Positions 1 to 8,060 are shown, counted from the stretch's first letter. The stretch: DNA of 36,453 bases from an uncultured Clostridia bacterium (GCA_947625455.1 CANQOJ010000003.1:1-36453), one strand, 5' to 3'. Notes: generated from the sequence alone by a model not told the origin. A program made the numbers and translations.

Positions 1-411
1 GCGGGGTTTGAAGTCGGCGCTGACGATTATATAGGAAAACCGTTTCGTCCGAGGGAACTTGTCGCGCGCATAAAAAACGCAGTCCGCAAGCACGCAAGTT
101 CTCCTCAGCTCTTAAAATGCGCGAATGTCGTTATTGATACATCAAGAGGAGTGGTTACCAAAAACGGGAATGAAATTTTCCTGTCGGCGCTTGAATATCG
201 TCTGCTTATGCTGTTTTTTCTCAACAAGAATATTCTGCTGTCAAGAGACAGGATAATGGACGAACTCTGGACGGTTGCGGGGGAATTTGTCGGCGACAAC
301 ACGCTGAATGTCTACATAAAACGCCTGAGGGATAAAATTGAGGACGATCCCGCAAATCCCGCTGTGCTTAAAACAATACGCGGAATGGGTTATAAGGCGG
401 TGGACGAATGA
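1..411 (+). CDS. OmpR-family response regulator, C-terminal part (5' end outside window)
   Basis: The open frame runs in from base 1 with no start. The first residues (AGFEVGADDYIGKPFRPREL) are the end of a receiver domain, with the conserved K-P pair of the alpha4-beta5 region. A linker and an OmpR/PhoB winged-helix DNA-binding domain follow, recognisable by LLSRDRIMDELW, the recognition helix near NTLNVYIKRLRDKIEDD, and the wing TIRGMGYKAVD. It should act as the DNA-binding output of a two-component system. The stop overlaps the kinase start (ATGA at 408-411), so the two are translationally coupled. The phosphorylated Asp lies outside the window. The likely target is the carboxypeptidase promoter at 1420-1485. 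Confidence 0.93.
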   Translation, partial: AGFEVGADDYIGKPFRPRELVARIKNAVRKHASSPQLLKCANVVIDTSRGVVTKNGNEIFLSALEYRLLMLFFLNKNILLSRDRIMDELWTVAGEFVGDNTLNVYIKRLRDKIEDDPANPAVLKTIRGMGYKAVDE

Positions 412-1418
412 ACAAGATAAATACCGATACAAAAATACTGCTTACTGTGCAGTTGTGCGCTTTTGCGGCGGGATTTGTTGTTTGCTTTATTATAAGCCCG
501 AAATCGGCAGTTGTGCTTTCGGTGTTTGCGGCAATATGCGTTATATCCGAAATTATTGTATTGTTAAAGCGCAGGAAAAAGCTTTCAAGACTGTGCGACG
601 AGGTAGACAAAATTCTGCACGGGATTGAAACCGTTTCATTTGAAGAATTTAAGGAGGGCGAACTTGCGGTTTTGTCCTCTGAACTTCATAAAATGACCAT
701 TAAATTAAGAGAGCAGAATTTCGCGCTTAAAAAGGAAAAACAGTTTCTGAAAGAAAACCTTGAGGACATTTCACACCAAATCAGAACTCCGCTTACAACC
801 GTTCTTGTTATACTCGGAATGTTAAGGCAGGAAATCTCTGAAAAAGAACGCACCGAACACATCTCCGAAATGTTTACTCTGCTGTCAAAAATGCAGTGGC
901 TTCTGGAAACCTTACTCAACATCTCCCGCCTTGACGCAGGGGCGGTGACGCTAAGATATGAAACCGTCAAGGCAACGGACATCATTGACTCCGCGCTGTA
1001 TCCTCTGCTTATTCCGATTGAACTTAAAAACATCACGTTATATAAAAGCGCGGCAGATGACTTAAAGCTTAATGCTGACAGGCAGTATATCACCGAAGCG
1101 CTTGAAAATATCCTTAAAAACTGCGTTGAACACACTCCCGAAAACGGTGAAATACGGATTTCCGCAGAGGAAAACAACATCTATACTCAAATCACCGTTG
1201 CCGATACCGGCGCGGGCATTCCCGAAGAAGAACTTTCGCGAGTGTTTGAAAGATTTTACCGTGGGAAAGGCTTTTCAAGCAAGGGGTACGGGATAGGACT
1301 GGCGTTTGCGAAGAAAGCTGTCGTAATGCAGAATGGGACGCTTTCCGTTAAAAATGCGCGTGAAAAGGGCGCGGTTTTTGAGATGAGGATATATAAGTCT
1401 CAACTGAAGTCGGAATAA
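408..1418 (+). CDS. Membrane sensor histidine kinase
   Basis: This 336-residue kinase has two N-terminal membrane segments (about residues 9-30 and 33-53) with almost no extracytoplasmic loop, so it may sense the membrane or a partner protein rather than a soluble ligand. A HAMP-like/coiled-coil linker leads to the HisKA H-box SHQIRTPL with phospho-acceptor His123. The HATPase_c domain shows an N-box (ENILKNCVEH), a G1 box (DTGAGIPEEE), an F-box (FERFYRG) and a G2 box (GYGIGLAFAKK). It is coupled to the upstream regulator by a 4-bp overlap. A VanS-like role is suggested only by the VanY-like gene downstream; the ligand is unknown. Confidence 0.93.
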   Translation: MNKINTDTKILLTVQLCAFAAGFVVCFIISPKSAVVLSVFAAICVISEIIVLLKRRKKLSRLCDEVDKILHGIETVSFEEFKEGELAVLSSELHKMTIKLREQNFALKKEKQFLKENLEDISHQIRTPLTTVLVILGMLRQEISEKERTEHISEMFTLLSKMQWLLETLLNISRLDAGAVTLRYETVKATDIIDSALYPLLIPIELKNITLYKSAADDLKLNADRQYITEALENILKNCVEHTPENGEIRISAEENNIYTQITVADTGAGIPEEELSRVFERFYRGKGFSSKGYGIGLAFAKKAVVMQNGTLSVKNAREKGAVFEMRIYKSQLKSE

Positions 1419-1419
1419 A

Positions 1420-1458
1420 TGTAAGAAAATTGTAAGTATTTCGTAATAAAAAACGAAT
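1420..1458 (+). promoter_or_regulatory. Four direct repeats at 11-bp spacing, candidate response-regulator operator
   Basis: Hexamers TGTAAG (1420), TGTAAG (1431), CGTAAT (1442) and ACGAAT (1453) recur at exactly 11 bp, one helical turn. This is the usual layout for head-to-tail binding of OmpR-family dimers. The last half-sites reach the -35 position of the promoter whose -10 is at 1480. Such placement suits an activator replacing a poor -35 box. The binding protein is inferred to be the regulator encoded at 1-411. Confidence 0.6.
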
Positions 1459-1479
1459 AAAATCTTCTCCGTGAAATGT

Positions 1480-1485
1480 TATAAT
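1480..1485 (+). promoter_or_regulatory. -10 box of the carboxypeptidase promoter
   Basis: Perfect TATAAT with no good -35 hexamer about 17 bp upstream (near 1457-1462). The expected -35 position is occupied by the phased direct repeats, which suggests activator-dependent transcription. The transcript would start near 1492, and a GGAGAAG ribosome site lies at 1508-1514. Confidence 0.55.
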
Positions 1486-1518
1486 CAATCTGATAAAAAC
1501 ATTTGACGGAGAAGAACA

Positions 1519-2199
1519 ATGAAAAAATTCAAGAGAGTACTATTCGTAACCCTTATAATTCTGGGCATATTCATAGTTTTATTTGCGTCCGCGTCTATTT
1601 ACCTTGAATATACCCTCTCACAGCCATGCGGAGAACAGGCAATTCTTTCCGAGTGGAATTTGATACTTGTAAACAACCATTACCACATACCCAAAGGTTA
1701 TGACGTAAAACTTATGGAACTTTCAAACGGGCAGAAAATTGACGAGAGGATTTATCCCGAATTGCAGGAAATGTTTGACGATATGCGAAGCGAGGGCGTT
1801 TATCCGTTTGTAAGAGAGGGCTACCGCACAGCTGACGAGCAAAAGGCGATACTGCGCGAATTTATCGGCGACTATATGGACCAAGGCTACAGCTTGACAA
1901 AAGCTTATGAACTCACGAGAAAAGCCGCCGCGGCTGTCGGAAACAGCGAGCATCAGCTGGGCATTGCCGTAGATATAAACGCCGACCTGGACAAATGCGA
2001 AGCATGGGATGTTTACAACTGGCTTGACGCAAACGCCTGGAAATACGGCTTTATACTGCGCTATCCTCCCGACAAAACCGATATAACCGAAACAAACTAC
2101 GAGCCTTGGCATTACCGCTATGTCGGCAAAGAAGCCGCGGAGGAAATACATTCGCGAGGGGTATGCCTTGAAGAATATCTCAACTTATCTGCTGCCTGA
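1519..2199 (+). CDS. VanY/LdcB-family D-alanyl-D-alanine carboxypeptidase, membrane-anchored
   Basis: This 226-residue protein starts with a basic tail and one membrane segment (about residues 7-27), placing the catalytic domain outside the membrane. It carries the LAS/VanY zinc peptidase motifs: substrate arginine in GYRT (R102), SEHQLGIAVD with zinc ligands H145 and D152, and EPWHYR with catalytic E195 and zinc ligand H198. It should trim D-Ala or similar residues from peptidoglycan stems. Its own promoter and phased repeats link it to the two-component system just upstream, as in VanR-VanS-VanY arrangements. No VanH/A/X genes are visible, so resistance should not be assumed. The stop codon lies inside a relic of the dispersed element (2194-2220), so the final residues may be element-derived. 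Confidence 0.9.
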   Translation: MKKFKRVLFVTLIILGIFIVLFASASIYLEYTLSQPCGEQAILSEWNLILVNNHYHIPKGYDVKLMELSNGQKIDERIYPELQEMFDDMRSEGVYPFVREGYRTADEQKAILREFIGDYMDQGYSLTKAYELTRKAAAAVGNSEHQLGIAVDINADLDKCEAWDVYNWLDANAWKYGFILRYPPDKTDITETNYEPWHYRYVGKEAAEEIHSRGVCLEEYLNLSAA

Positions 2200-2220
2200 A
2201 ATTTGACTTTTATACAGTCT
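2194..2220 (+). repeat. Relic of the 3' end of the ~180-bp dispersed element
   Basis: The stretch around CCTGAAATTTGACTTTTATA then CAGTCT matches the outer 3' end of the copies at 21558-21587 and 33652-33680. CTGAAATTTGA is identical to the 21408 copy. No matching 5' end is present, so this is a decayed or partial copy. It supplies the TGA stop of the carboxypeptidase gene. Confidence 0.55.
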
Positions 2221-2229
2221 TAATTTATC

Positions 2230-2258
2230 TTGACATATCATATTTTTCCTGCTACAAT
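2230..2258 (+). promoter_or_regulatory. Sigma-A promoter of the HAD phosphatase gene
   Basis: TTGACA (2230-2235), a 17-bp spacer, and TACAAT (2253-2258) form a near-consensus promoter. Transcription would begin near 2265, just ahead of the AGGGGG ribosome site (2265-2270) and the ATG at 2278. This rules out the longer frame that opens at the TTG inside the -35 box. Confidence 0.85.
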
Positions 2259-2277
2259 TAAAGCAGGGGGAATTATT

Positions 2278-3018
2278 ATGACCGAAAATTATCTGATATT
2301 CACCGACCTTGACGGCACGATTATCCGCTCGGCTAAAAACCGCTCTGAAACGGACGTTGTTGTTGAAAGGAAAAACGGAGAGGCAATAACCTGCGTTTCG
2401 GAATTTGCCTTGGGAAAGCTTGCGGGTTTAAAAAACGTTGTTCCCGTTACAACGAGGAGCATTGAACAATATCTGCGCATTGAAATTCCCGATTTCAAGC
2501 CGAAATACGCTATATGTTCAAACGGCGGGAATTTGCTTATAAACGGCGAAATCTGCGGGGAATGGCACAAGTTTTCCGAAACCGAATTTGAAAAGTGCAA
2601 AAGCGAAATGGAAAACTGCCGGAAGATATTTGAAAACGATATTAACCGCAGTTTTGAAATAAGGCTTGTGGACGGGCTTTTTCTGTTTACAAAAAGCCGC
2701 TGCGTTTCAGAAACTCTGAAAAACGCAGGCGGCTTTGAAAATCTTAACTGCTTTTCCGTGGGAGAAAAAGTTTACGCATTCCCGAAAGTTTTGAACAAGG
2801 GAGACGCAGTGAAGCGTTTTATTGAACGCGAAAACTTTAACGGCAAAATCATCTGCGCGGGCGACAGCCTGCCCGATATTCCCATGCTGAATATTGCCGA
2901 TACGGCGATTTTTCCAAACGAACTTTTTGGAGTTACGGCAAAAGAAAAGCTTTGCGCGCCGAGAGAGAATTTCTGTGATTTTACCGCCGAGATGTTCAGC
3001 TGTCAGCAAGGTTTTTGA
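2278..3018 (+). CDS. HAD-superfamily phosphatase of the Ter-associated module
   Basis: This 246-residue HAD hydrolase has motif I FTDLDGT (nucleophile and acid/base Asp), motif II VTTR, motif III lysine in NKGDAVKRF and motif IV AGDSLPD. The cap between motifs II and III resembles the C2 type of sucrose-phosphate-phosphatase/Cof-like enzymes. It should remove phosphate from a small metabolite. HAD phosphatases are part of the Ter-linked operons described by Anantharaman and colleagues (2012). Its 3' end overlaps the convergent stiP gene by 23 bp, which supports membership. ATG 2278 is chosen because it follows a strong ribosome site and the promoter. The substrate is unknown. Confidence 0.85.
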   Translation: MTENYLIFTDLDGTIIRSAKNRSETDVVVERKNGEAITCVSEFALGKLAGLKNVVPVTTRSIEQYLRIEIPDFKPKYAICSNGGNLLINGEICGEWHKFSETEFEKCKSEMENCRKIFENDINRSFEIRLVDGLFLFTKSRCVSETLKNAGGFENLNCFSVGEKVYAFPKVLNKGDAVKRFIERENFNGKIICAGDSLPDIPMLNIADTAIFPNELFGVTAKEKLCAPRENFCDFTAEMFSCQQGF

Positions 3019-4093
3019 TAATCCCGCAGGCTTTGTAGTTTTTCAGCGGGTATTCCATAACCTCAACGCCCTTTTCCTTTGCAAGCTGATATAAATGCGC
3101 TAAATGCTCGTTGTCCGAGAGGCTGTGAACGAGGATTTTCCAGGGCATTCTCCTTAAAAGCACCCTTGTTGCTTCGCCTATACTCGGCTTTATAAGGTTG
3201 ATATCATTAACGCCGAATTTCTCCGCAATCTCTCTGACTTCTTCAAGTCCTCCGCGCATATTTCCCGAACTTTTTTCAAATACGGGCAATGGTCGTTTAT
3301 AATCAAACTTGCTTTCAACGGCGTTTATAAACTCATATGTCCTGTCTTTATCGGACAATTCTTTATAAAACGCCGCACCGTGAAAATCATCTTCGCCGAT
3401 TATGTCGTTGCGCAGAAACGTCCTGCTTAAAAGTCCCGAAACAGTTGAATTAAGCAGTGAACTCGCAATCAGAAAATCATCATGCGTACCGCATTTCTCC
3501 GCCATGTACGCAGGATCTGACAGCACCGCAAGTCCCGCGTTTAATTCGGGATAATCAAACATTGCGTTTTTGAGTTCGCGCTGTATTGCGCCTTTCCCCG
3601 TCCAGCCGTCAACAAACTGTATTGATGTGGGGGAATGGCGTTTTAAGATGAAATTCAGCGCGTTTTTGTCAATGCCTTTCCCGCGGATAATTGAAATTGT
3701 GTAGTGAACGACGTCAGCGTTAAATCTGCCCTTTAAATAGCGTTTAAGCAGTACGCCCACAGATGTTCCCGCGCGGGCAAGAGAAACCAGCACAGCATCT
3801 TTGCCCTTGTCCCGATATATTCTCATAGCGCAGTCAGCTACTGCGTCCGCCGTTATCTGCGAATATAAAGCAAGCGACTTTTCATAAATTCTTAAATACT
3901 CCTCTGTCGGTTCATATTCAAGCGGTAACATCTCCGAATAATGCACTCCGCTTTGTATAAGCTTTTCGCGTTCTTCCGAGCATAAAGGTTTGACAAGTCC
4001 CGTTATGTCCTTTAAAAGTATAACTACATCATCTTCAAGATAAGTTCCAAAAATTTCAACCCACTCCCAGAAAATAAATATGTTTACACCCAA
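2996..4093 (-). CDS. StiP-family predicted cysteine protease with C-terminal PELOTA-like domain
   Basis: Conserved blocks seen are SLARAGTSVGVLLKRYL, HYTISIIRGKGID, FVDGWTGKGAI, LSDPA...GTHDDFL and LNSTVSGLLSRT, all typical of StiP proteins of Ter-linked operons. The C-terminal 65 residues (KPSIGEATRVLLRR to EVMEYPLKNYKACGIIK) match the PELOTA-type RNA-binding domain that ends this family. The protease role is a literature prediction, not shown here. The listed start is TTG at 4093, which overlaps the PRTase gene by 38 bp and has no usable spacing to a ribosome site. Family-like sequence (FGTYLEDDVVILLKD) begins just after an ATT at 4054-4052, which lies 9 nt after GGGAG and directly follows the PRTase stop. 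ATT may be the true start. Confidence 0.85.
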   Translation of the reverse strand: MGVNIFIFWEWVEIFGTYLEDDVVILLKDITGLVKPLCSEEREKLIQSGVHYSEMLPLEYEPTEEYLRIYEKSLALYSQITADAVADCAMRIYRDKGKDAVLVSLARAGTSVGVLLKRYLKGRFNADVVHYTISIIRGKGIDKNALNFILKRHSPTSIQFVDGWTGKGAIQRELKNAMFDYPELNAGLAVLSDPAYMAEKCGTHDDFLIASSLLNSTVSGLLSRTFLRNDIIGEDDFHGAAFYKELSDKDRTYEFINAVESKFDYKRPLPVFEKSSGNMRGGLEEVREIAEKFGVNDINLIKPSIGEATRVLLRRMPWKILVHSLSDNEHLAHLYQLAKEKGVEVMEYPLKNYKACGIIKNLADS

Positions 4094-5156
4094 CCTGCCT
4101 TAACACCCTGCACAAATCGTTCAGTCCGTCCGTGAAATCACTGTTGCTGTCGGATACCACAACGGCGTAATCATGGGGTTTCAGGTTATATATAAACGTT
4201 TCGCGGGTGCTGTCGTAAAAACTTCTTAATTTATAACCGCTGTTTATGGGGTAATCATGCGCGTTGTTTATTCCGATAGGGCTTCTTGTCGTTGAATGGC
4301 AGAGGACGTTCATTCCCTTTTCTTCAAGAATTTCGCCAAGTATAACCGCGGGATACATACACTCTTCAGTGCCTAAAACCAGAATATCTGCGCCTTTCGG
4401 AAAACTTAAAATGTTCTCTGTAATTCTGCGCACTTCGCGTTTGTAATCGCCGATTTTTACGCCCATTCTTGCGTTCGGTATTTTTTCACCGCATTCAATG
4501 ACTTCATATTCGGCGGGCTTTTCATATTCAACGGTTTCCGCGGGTGTTACCCGTATATCCTCAACCGCTTTTTCATAATCGCCAAACGGCAGTTTTAAAA
4601 GGCACTCGGTTTTTATCCCCGCATCGGAAAGCCGTTTTTCGTTTTCCTCGGAAACGCGGTTTATGACTGAAGCGGCGATAAACTCTTTTCCTGTTGCATT
4701 CGGAAATTCCGCTTTTAATTGTTCGGCAATATTTATAAGCGTTTTCCCCGTTGATATTTCATCATCAATGAAGATTATCTGAGGGGTTTTCGAGATAAAC
4801 TCACCGAGGTTTTCGGAATACAATTTTTGTTCAACTGCGTGGCTGTGTTCTTCGGAAAAATAAACAAAGTTACCCTTGAAATCCTCGCGCGTTGTATGAA
4901 TATAAACGCAGTCATCGGGAAAACATTCCGAAACCCCCGCGCCTATTGCGGTAGCGGTTTCGGCAAAGCCTATCACAAGCCTTGCAGATGGGTATTTACG
5001 AAACAGCTTTTCACCTAAAGTCCTCATCATTTCCAGAGATGTTTTTGGACTTACGGGGATATGCTTCGCCTGCAGAGGATTTACAAGAAGATAACTGCGC
5101 TTGGTATTATTCAAGCGCTTTGCTGTTTTCAAAAGTTCGTCTGACGTGTAGTTCAT
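4056..5156 (-). CDS. PRTase_2/TRSP phosphoribosyltransferase of the Ter-associated module
   Basis: The N-terminal half is a phosphoribosyltransferase fold: VIGFAETATAIGAGV (about 61-75) and the PRPP loop IIFIDDEISTGKTL (127-140). The C-terminal half has the TRSP signature, here HSTTRSPIGI (287-296), with DYPINSGY and later VVSDSNSDFTDGL. In Ter-linked operons this protein is predicted to make a ribosylated, nucleoside-like metabolite from PRPP. The gene overlaps the upstream ATP-grasp gene by 4 bp (ATGA), indicating coupled translation, and runs 38 bp into the longest reading of stiP. Substrate base and product are unknown. Confidence 0.88.
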   Translation of the reverse strand: MNYTSDELLKTAKRLNNTKRSYLLVNPLQAKHIPVSPKTSLEMMRTLGEKLFRKYPSARLVIGFAETATAIGAGVSECFPDDCVYIHTTREDFKGNFVYFSEEHSHAVEQKLYSENLGEFISKTPQIIFIDDEISTGKTLINIAEQLKAEFPNATGKEFIAASVINRVSEENEKRLSDAGIKTECLLKLPFGDYEKAVEDIRVTPAETVEYEKPAEYEVIECGEKIPNARMGVKIGDYKREVRRITENILSFPKGADILVLGTEECMYPAVILGEILEEKGMNVLCHSTTRSPIGINNAHDYPINSGYKLRSFYDSTRETFIYNLKPHDYAVVVSDSNSDFTDGLNDLCRVLRQVGCKHIYFLGVG

Positions 5157-6166
5157 TGATGTTCACCTAAAACCAACGGAGTTTCAAGATTTACGACCGT
5201 AGGTATATTGCCTTTTGGATATTCCCACGGCAGTTCATTTCCCAGAAGCCTGTTTAATGCGATTTGCGGGATATTTATTCCTGTTGAGGCGCACGAAAGC
5301 TGAAGCCCGCCCGACATACGCGGGTTGATTTCAAGAAGATACGGTCTGCCGTTTTCAAATTTAAGCTGAATATTAAGCGGCGTTTCAAGTTTTATTTCGT
5401 CAAGTATTCTTTGACAAAGCTTCATTATTTCGCCGTCAAATTTAACGTTTGAATATCTCCCGTTTTTAAATCTCGGAAGAATAATATCGCCCCGCGCTGT
5501 TCTAAGGCAGTCCGAGCTAATTTCCCCGCCGCTCAGATACGGCATAAGCAAAACGGGCGTTTCAAAATCATACTGCCGCATTATTTTAACAGCGGTTTCA
5601 TATGACACTTTCATACCCGGCGCATTTAAAAGCGCTGACAGCTTATCGACATTTTCGTCAATAACGCGAAAACTTCTTGCACCCTCGTCGGTTTCAAGCT
5701 TGTAGCAAACGCGCCCGCAATTGCTTTTAAGTTCACTGTAAGCATCTTCAAATTCCGCTGCCGAATGTGCAGTCAGCGTTTTCGGCACTATTTCGGGGAT
5801 TTTTTTGCTGAAAAACTCGTAGGTTTTCGTTTTGCTGTCCAGTGTTCTAAGCATTTTTGAATTTCTGCTGACAAGCACCTTTGTCCCTGTCCCGTCAAAC
5901 CTTTCAATATTCTCCGCAACAGCTACAAGATTTCTCCTCGGCACAAAAACGTCAATTTTATGAACTCTGCAAAATTCAACGCAAAAATCAACGTATTCGC
6001 TTTCGCTTACATTTTCGGGTTCGGTATAGCGTTCATTACAGGCTTTAAGATAAGCCATATTTGAGTTAGTCGCAGAACCTATAAATTCATACTCTGCGCT
6101 TTCACCGCGCATAAGCCCTATAAGATGATAAGCGGTACTGAACCAGTGATTGAACCAGATACGCAT
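5153..6166 (-). CDS. ATP-grasp ligase of the Ter-associated module
   Basis: This 337-residue protein has an N-terminal pre-ATP-grasp domain (MRIWFNHWFSTAYHLI...). The central lid region is around VCYKLETDEGARSFRVI, and the C-terminal metal site is LNIQLKFENGRPYLLEINPR, with E and N-P-R typical of ATP-grasp magnesium binding. SGGLQLSC follows. It should join a carboxylate to an amine or similar nucleophile using ATP, as a tailoring step in the Ter metabolite pathway (ATPgrasp_Ter type). The start ATG 6166 lies 8 nt after the lyase stop, with AGAGG upstream. Partner substrates cannot be read from sequence. Confidence 0.86.
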   Translation of the reverse strand: MRIWFNHWFSTAYHLIGLMRGESAEYEFIGSATNSNMAYLKACNERYTEPENVSESEYVDFCVEFCRVHKIDVFVPRRNLVAVAENIERFDGTGTKVLVSRNSKMLRTLDSKTKTYEFFSKKIPEIVPKTLTAHSAAEFEDAYSELKSNCGRVCYKLETDEGARSFRVIDENVDKLSALLNAPGMKVSYETAVKIMRQYDFETPVLLMPYLSGGEISSDCLRTARGDIILPRFKNGRYSNVKFDGEIMKLCQRILDEIKLETPLNIQLKFENGRPYLLEINPRMSGGLQLSCASTGINIPQIALNRLLGNELPWEYPKGNIPTVVNLETPLVLGEHQ

Positions 6167-6173
6167 TTTAACT

Positions 6174-7169
6174 TCAAATCCTCTTTATTTCCGAAGAAAC
6201 TTCCTCTTGTATTCCGTAAACCTGCGCCAGCTTTAAAACTCTCTGTGCCCATTTTCCGTGGCATTTTACCTCGTTCATTCTGCTGCTGTCCGCGCTTTTC
6301 GCAACACCGCTGTTTTCATCATTCCACGAGAGTATGTTTTTAGCGTCCTCGTAGTCCGAACGAAGCGGTTTCATGGCGTTGAAGATTATAGGCAACTGCG
6401 AGGGGTGTACGGCGGTTTTGCCGATAAAGCCGTTGAGTTTGTCAAGTTCAAGTTCTTTCCTGAGTCCCCTTGCCCAAGCGTCATTGACGTCATCTCCGAA
6501 ATACTCCCACACCGCCGCCGAAACCGCATAATCCGAACCGAAAACGTTGATTATGTCCGAAAGAATATCCCTTATAACGCCTATGTCGTAGATAGTCTGA
6601 GAAGAATTTCTGCGAAGTCCGTAGAGGTTACTGAAATCATTCCCGCCTACTCTTACGTTAAGTACAAACGGCTTTATATCGTCAAGTACTGCCTTTATCC
6701 CGCAAAGCGATGAAGTTCTGTTTGAAATATCAGCCGCGGTTTTGCTTTCAATTATCGGCATTATATAAAGCCGATTTTCTCTGCCGCTATTTAAATCGGT
6801 GATGATTTGCGCATATTCTTCGGCATTTGAACCGTCGAATTTCGGCAGAATATACCCCGTCAATACCCGCTCTTTTTCGCCTAAAAGGCTGTGAATATGC
6901 AGAAGATGACGAGGCGTTCTTATCCTCACAAATACAAGCGGCAGTTTTCCCTCGTCAATCTCCGAAAGCTGTGCAACCGTGTTCACAAGGCACCTTTCCG
7001 CATACTCAAGCGCCCCGTCAAGCACGGTATCTTCTAAACACAGCGCCATTGACGTAAGGCACTTAAAACAGCCGTTTTTAATTTTCTCCGCAACTTGCGT
7101 ATTTACCGCAGGGGTATACAAAAGCCCTCCGACTTTATACGGCAAAAGGCTGTCGTCTGCTAAATTCAT
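6174..7169 (-). CDS. HpcH/HpaI-like C-C bond lyase (TIM barrel) of the Ter-associated module
   Basis: This 331-residue protein resembles citrate-lyase beta/malyl-CoA-lyase-type TIM barrels. Seen are LYTPAVN near the N-terminus, SMALCLEDTV (metal/CoA-site-like glutamate and aspartate), VFVRIRTPRHL (substrate arginine), YIMPIIESKTA (metal glutamate), LNVRVGGNDFSNLYGLRR (metal aspartate) and GKTAVHPSQLPIIF near the end. These fit the C-C_Bond_Lyase family of Ter operons. It probably cleaves or forms a C-C bond on a 2-oxo acid intermediate. The ribosome site GGGAG precedes ATG 7169. It is the first gene after the terD terminator, so its expression probably depends on readthrough. Confidence 0.85.
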   Translation of the reverse strand: MNLADDSLLPYKVGGLLYTPAVNTQVAEKIKNGCFKCLTSMALCLEDTVLDGALEYAERCLVNTVAQLSEIDEGKLPLVFVRIRTPRHLLHIHSLLGEKERVLTGYILPKFDGSNAEEYAQIITDLNSGRENRLYIMPIIESKTAADISNRTSSLCGIKAVLDDIKPFVLNVRVGGNDFSNLYGLRRNSSQTIYDIGVIRDILSDIINVFGSDYAVSAAVWEYFGDDVNDAWARGLRKELELDKLNGFIGKTAVHPSQLPIIFNAMKPLRSDYEDAKNILSWNDENSGVAKSADSSRMNEVKCHGKWAQRVLKLAQVYGIQEEVSSEIKRI

Positions 7170-7194
7170 TTACGCTCCCTAAAAAAACAAAAAC

Positions 7195-7230
7195 AGTAAG
7201 AGCCTACAAAACCACTCATAGGCTCTTACT
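7195..7230 (-). terminator. Intrinsic terminator/attenuator between terD and the biosynthetic genes
   Basis: AGTAAGAGCCTA (7195-7206) pairs perfectly with TAGGCTCTTACT (7219-7230), a 12-bp stem with a 12-nt loop. Read on the minus strand it is followed by GTTTTTGTTTTTTT. It lies 14 nt after the terD stop and about 25 nt before the lyase start. It would uncouple abundant terD mRNA from low-level expression of the downstream enzymes. Confidence 0.88.
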
Positions 7231-7243
7231 TCATAAATTCCGA

Positions 7244-7822
7244 TTAAACGTTTACGCCGTAATTCATGCAAAGTTCTTTAAGTCCGCCCGCAAAACCGCT
7301 TCCTATGGCGTTGAACTTCCATTCGCCGTTGTGTCTGTAAAGCTCTGCGAAAACAATCGCTGTTTCTATTGAGAAATCCTCACACAGGTCATAGCGCACA
7401 AGCTCTGTGTTATTCGCCTGGTCAACAATGCGAATAAAAGCGTTTTCTACCTGCCCGAAATTCTGCGCGCGGTTTTCACAATCGTAGATTGTTACCGTAA
7501 AGGCAATTTTCTCAACATCTGCGGGAATTTTCGTCAAATCAACGACAATCTGCTCGTCGTCGCCCTCTCCCTCGCCCGTCAGGTTGTCGCCCATATGCTC
7601 AACCCCTCCGCAGGCATGCTTTAAATTTCCGTAGAAAACAAAATCTCCGTCGCTCTTGACTTTGCCGTTTGAGCCGAGTAAAAACGCCTCAGTATCAAGG
7701 TCAAACGCCGAGCCTCCCGAATATTTGTTTACGTCCCAGCCAAGCCCCACAACAAGCTTTGAAAGTCCGGGATTGCCTTTTGTAAGGTCTACTTTTTGTC
7801 CTTTAACCAAACTAACTGCCAT
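7244..7822 (-). CDS. terD: TerD-family stress/metal-sensing protein
   Basis: This 192-residue single TerD domain starts [19 protein letters not shown] and contains [47 protein letters not shown] and [16 protein letters not shown]. The Asp-rich [13 protein letters not shown] and DLD stretches match the calcium-binding acidic motifs of this family. TerD proteins are cytoplasmic, bind Ca2+ and associate with membrane complexes in tellurite, colicin or phage stress responses. ATG 7822 is chosen over the upstream frame because GGAGG (7832-7836) sits 9 nt before it. Only one terD paralogue is present; terB, terC, terZ and terA are not seen. Confidence 0.95.
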   Translation of the reverse strand: MAVSLVKGQKVDLTKGNPGLSKLVVGLGWDVNKYSGGSAFDLDTEAFLLGSNGKVKSDGDFVFYGNLKHACGGVEHMGDNLTGEGEGDDEQIVVDLTKIPADVEKIAFTVTIYDCENRAQNFGQVENAFIRIVDQANNTELVRYDLCEDFSIETAIVFAELYRHNGEWKFNAIGSGFAGGLKELCMNYGVNV

Positions 7823-7873
7823 TTTATTTTTCCTCCATATTTTCATGACGGTTTAATCCGCATTTCTATGTTG

Positions 7874-7902
7874 ATTTTACCATAAAATTCCCGCAAAATC
7901 AA
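7874..7902 (-). promoter_or_regulatory. Sigma-A promoter of terD
   Basis: On the minus strand, TTGATT (7902-7897), a 17-bp spacer and TAAAAT (7879-7874) precede terD. A second TTGACA-like hexamer lies about 7 bp further upstream (around 7909-7904), so two overlapping start points are possible. No operator is evident. Confidence 0.7.
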
Positions 7903-8045
7903 GTGTCAAATATGGTTTTTTACCAAATTTAATGACGAAAGGTTTTCTTTTTGTCTGTTTTCACAATAAACGCCGCTTAATTTTGGAGAATATGACAAAC
8001 ATCTCCTGCCTTTTCAAATTTTGTATAAAATTGTTACAGGGAATC

Positions 8046-8060
8046 TATACATTATGTATA
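8046..8060. promoter_or_regulatory. Palindrome upstream of the chemoreceptor promoter
   Basis: TATACAT, T, ATGTATA form a perfect 7-bp inverted repeat around one central base, 36 bp upstream of the -35 box at 8097. It could be a regulator site. AT-rich palindromes of this size also occur by chance, so this is weak. Nothing else stands out in the rest of the 7857-8188 gap. Confidence 0.25.

Noticed and set aside
1420-2220. Vancomycin-resistance operon
   Set aside because: Only regulator, kinase and a VanY-like enzyme are present; no VanH, VanA/B ligase or VanX, and such carboxypeptidases are common in susceptible Clostridia.
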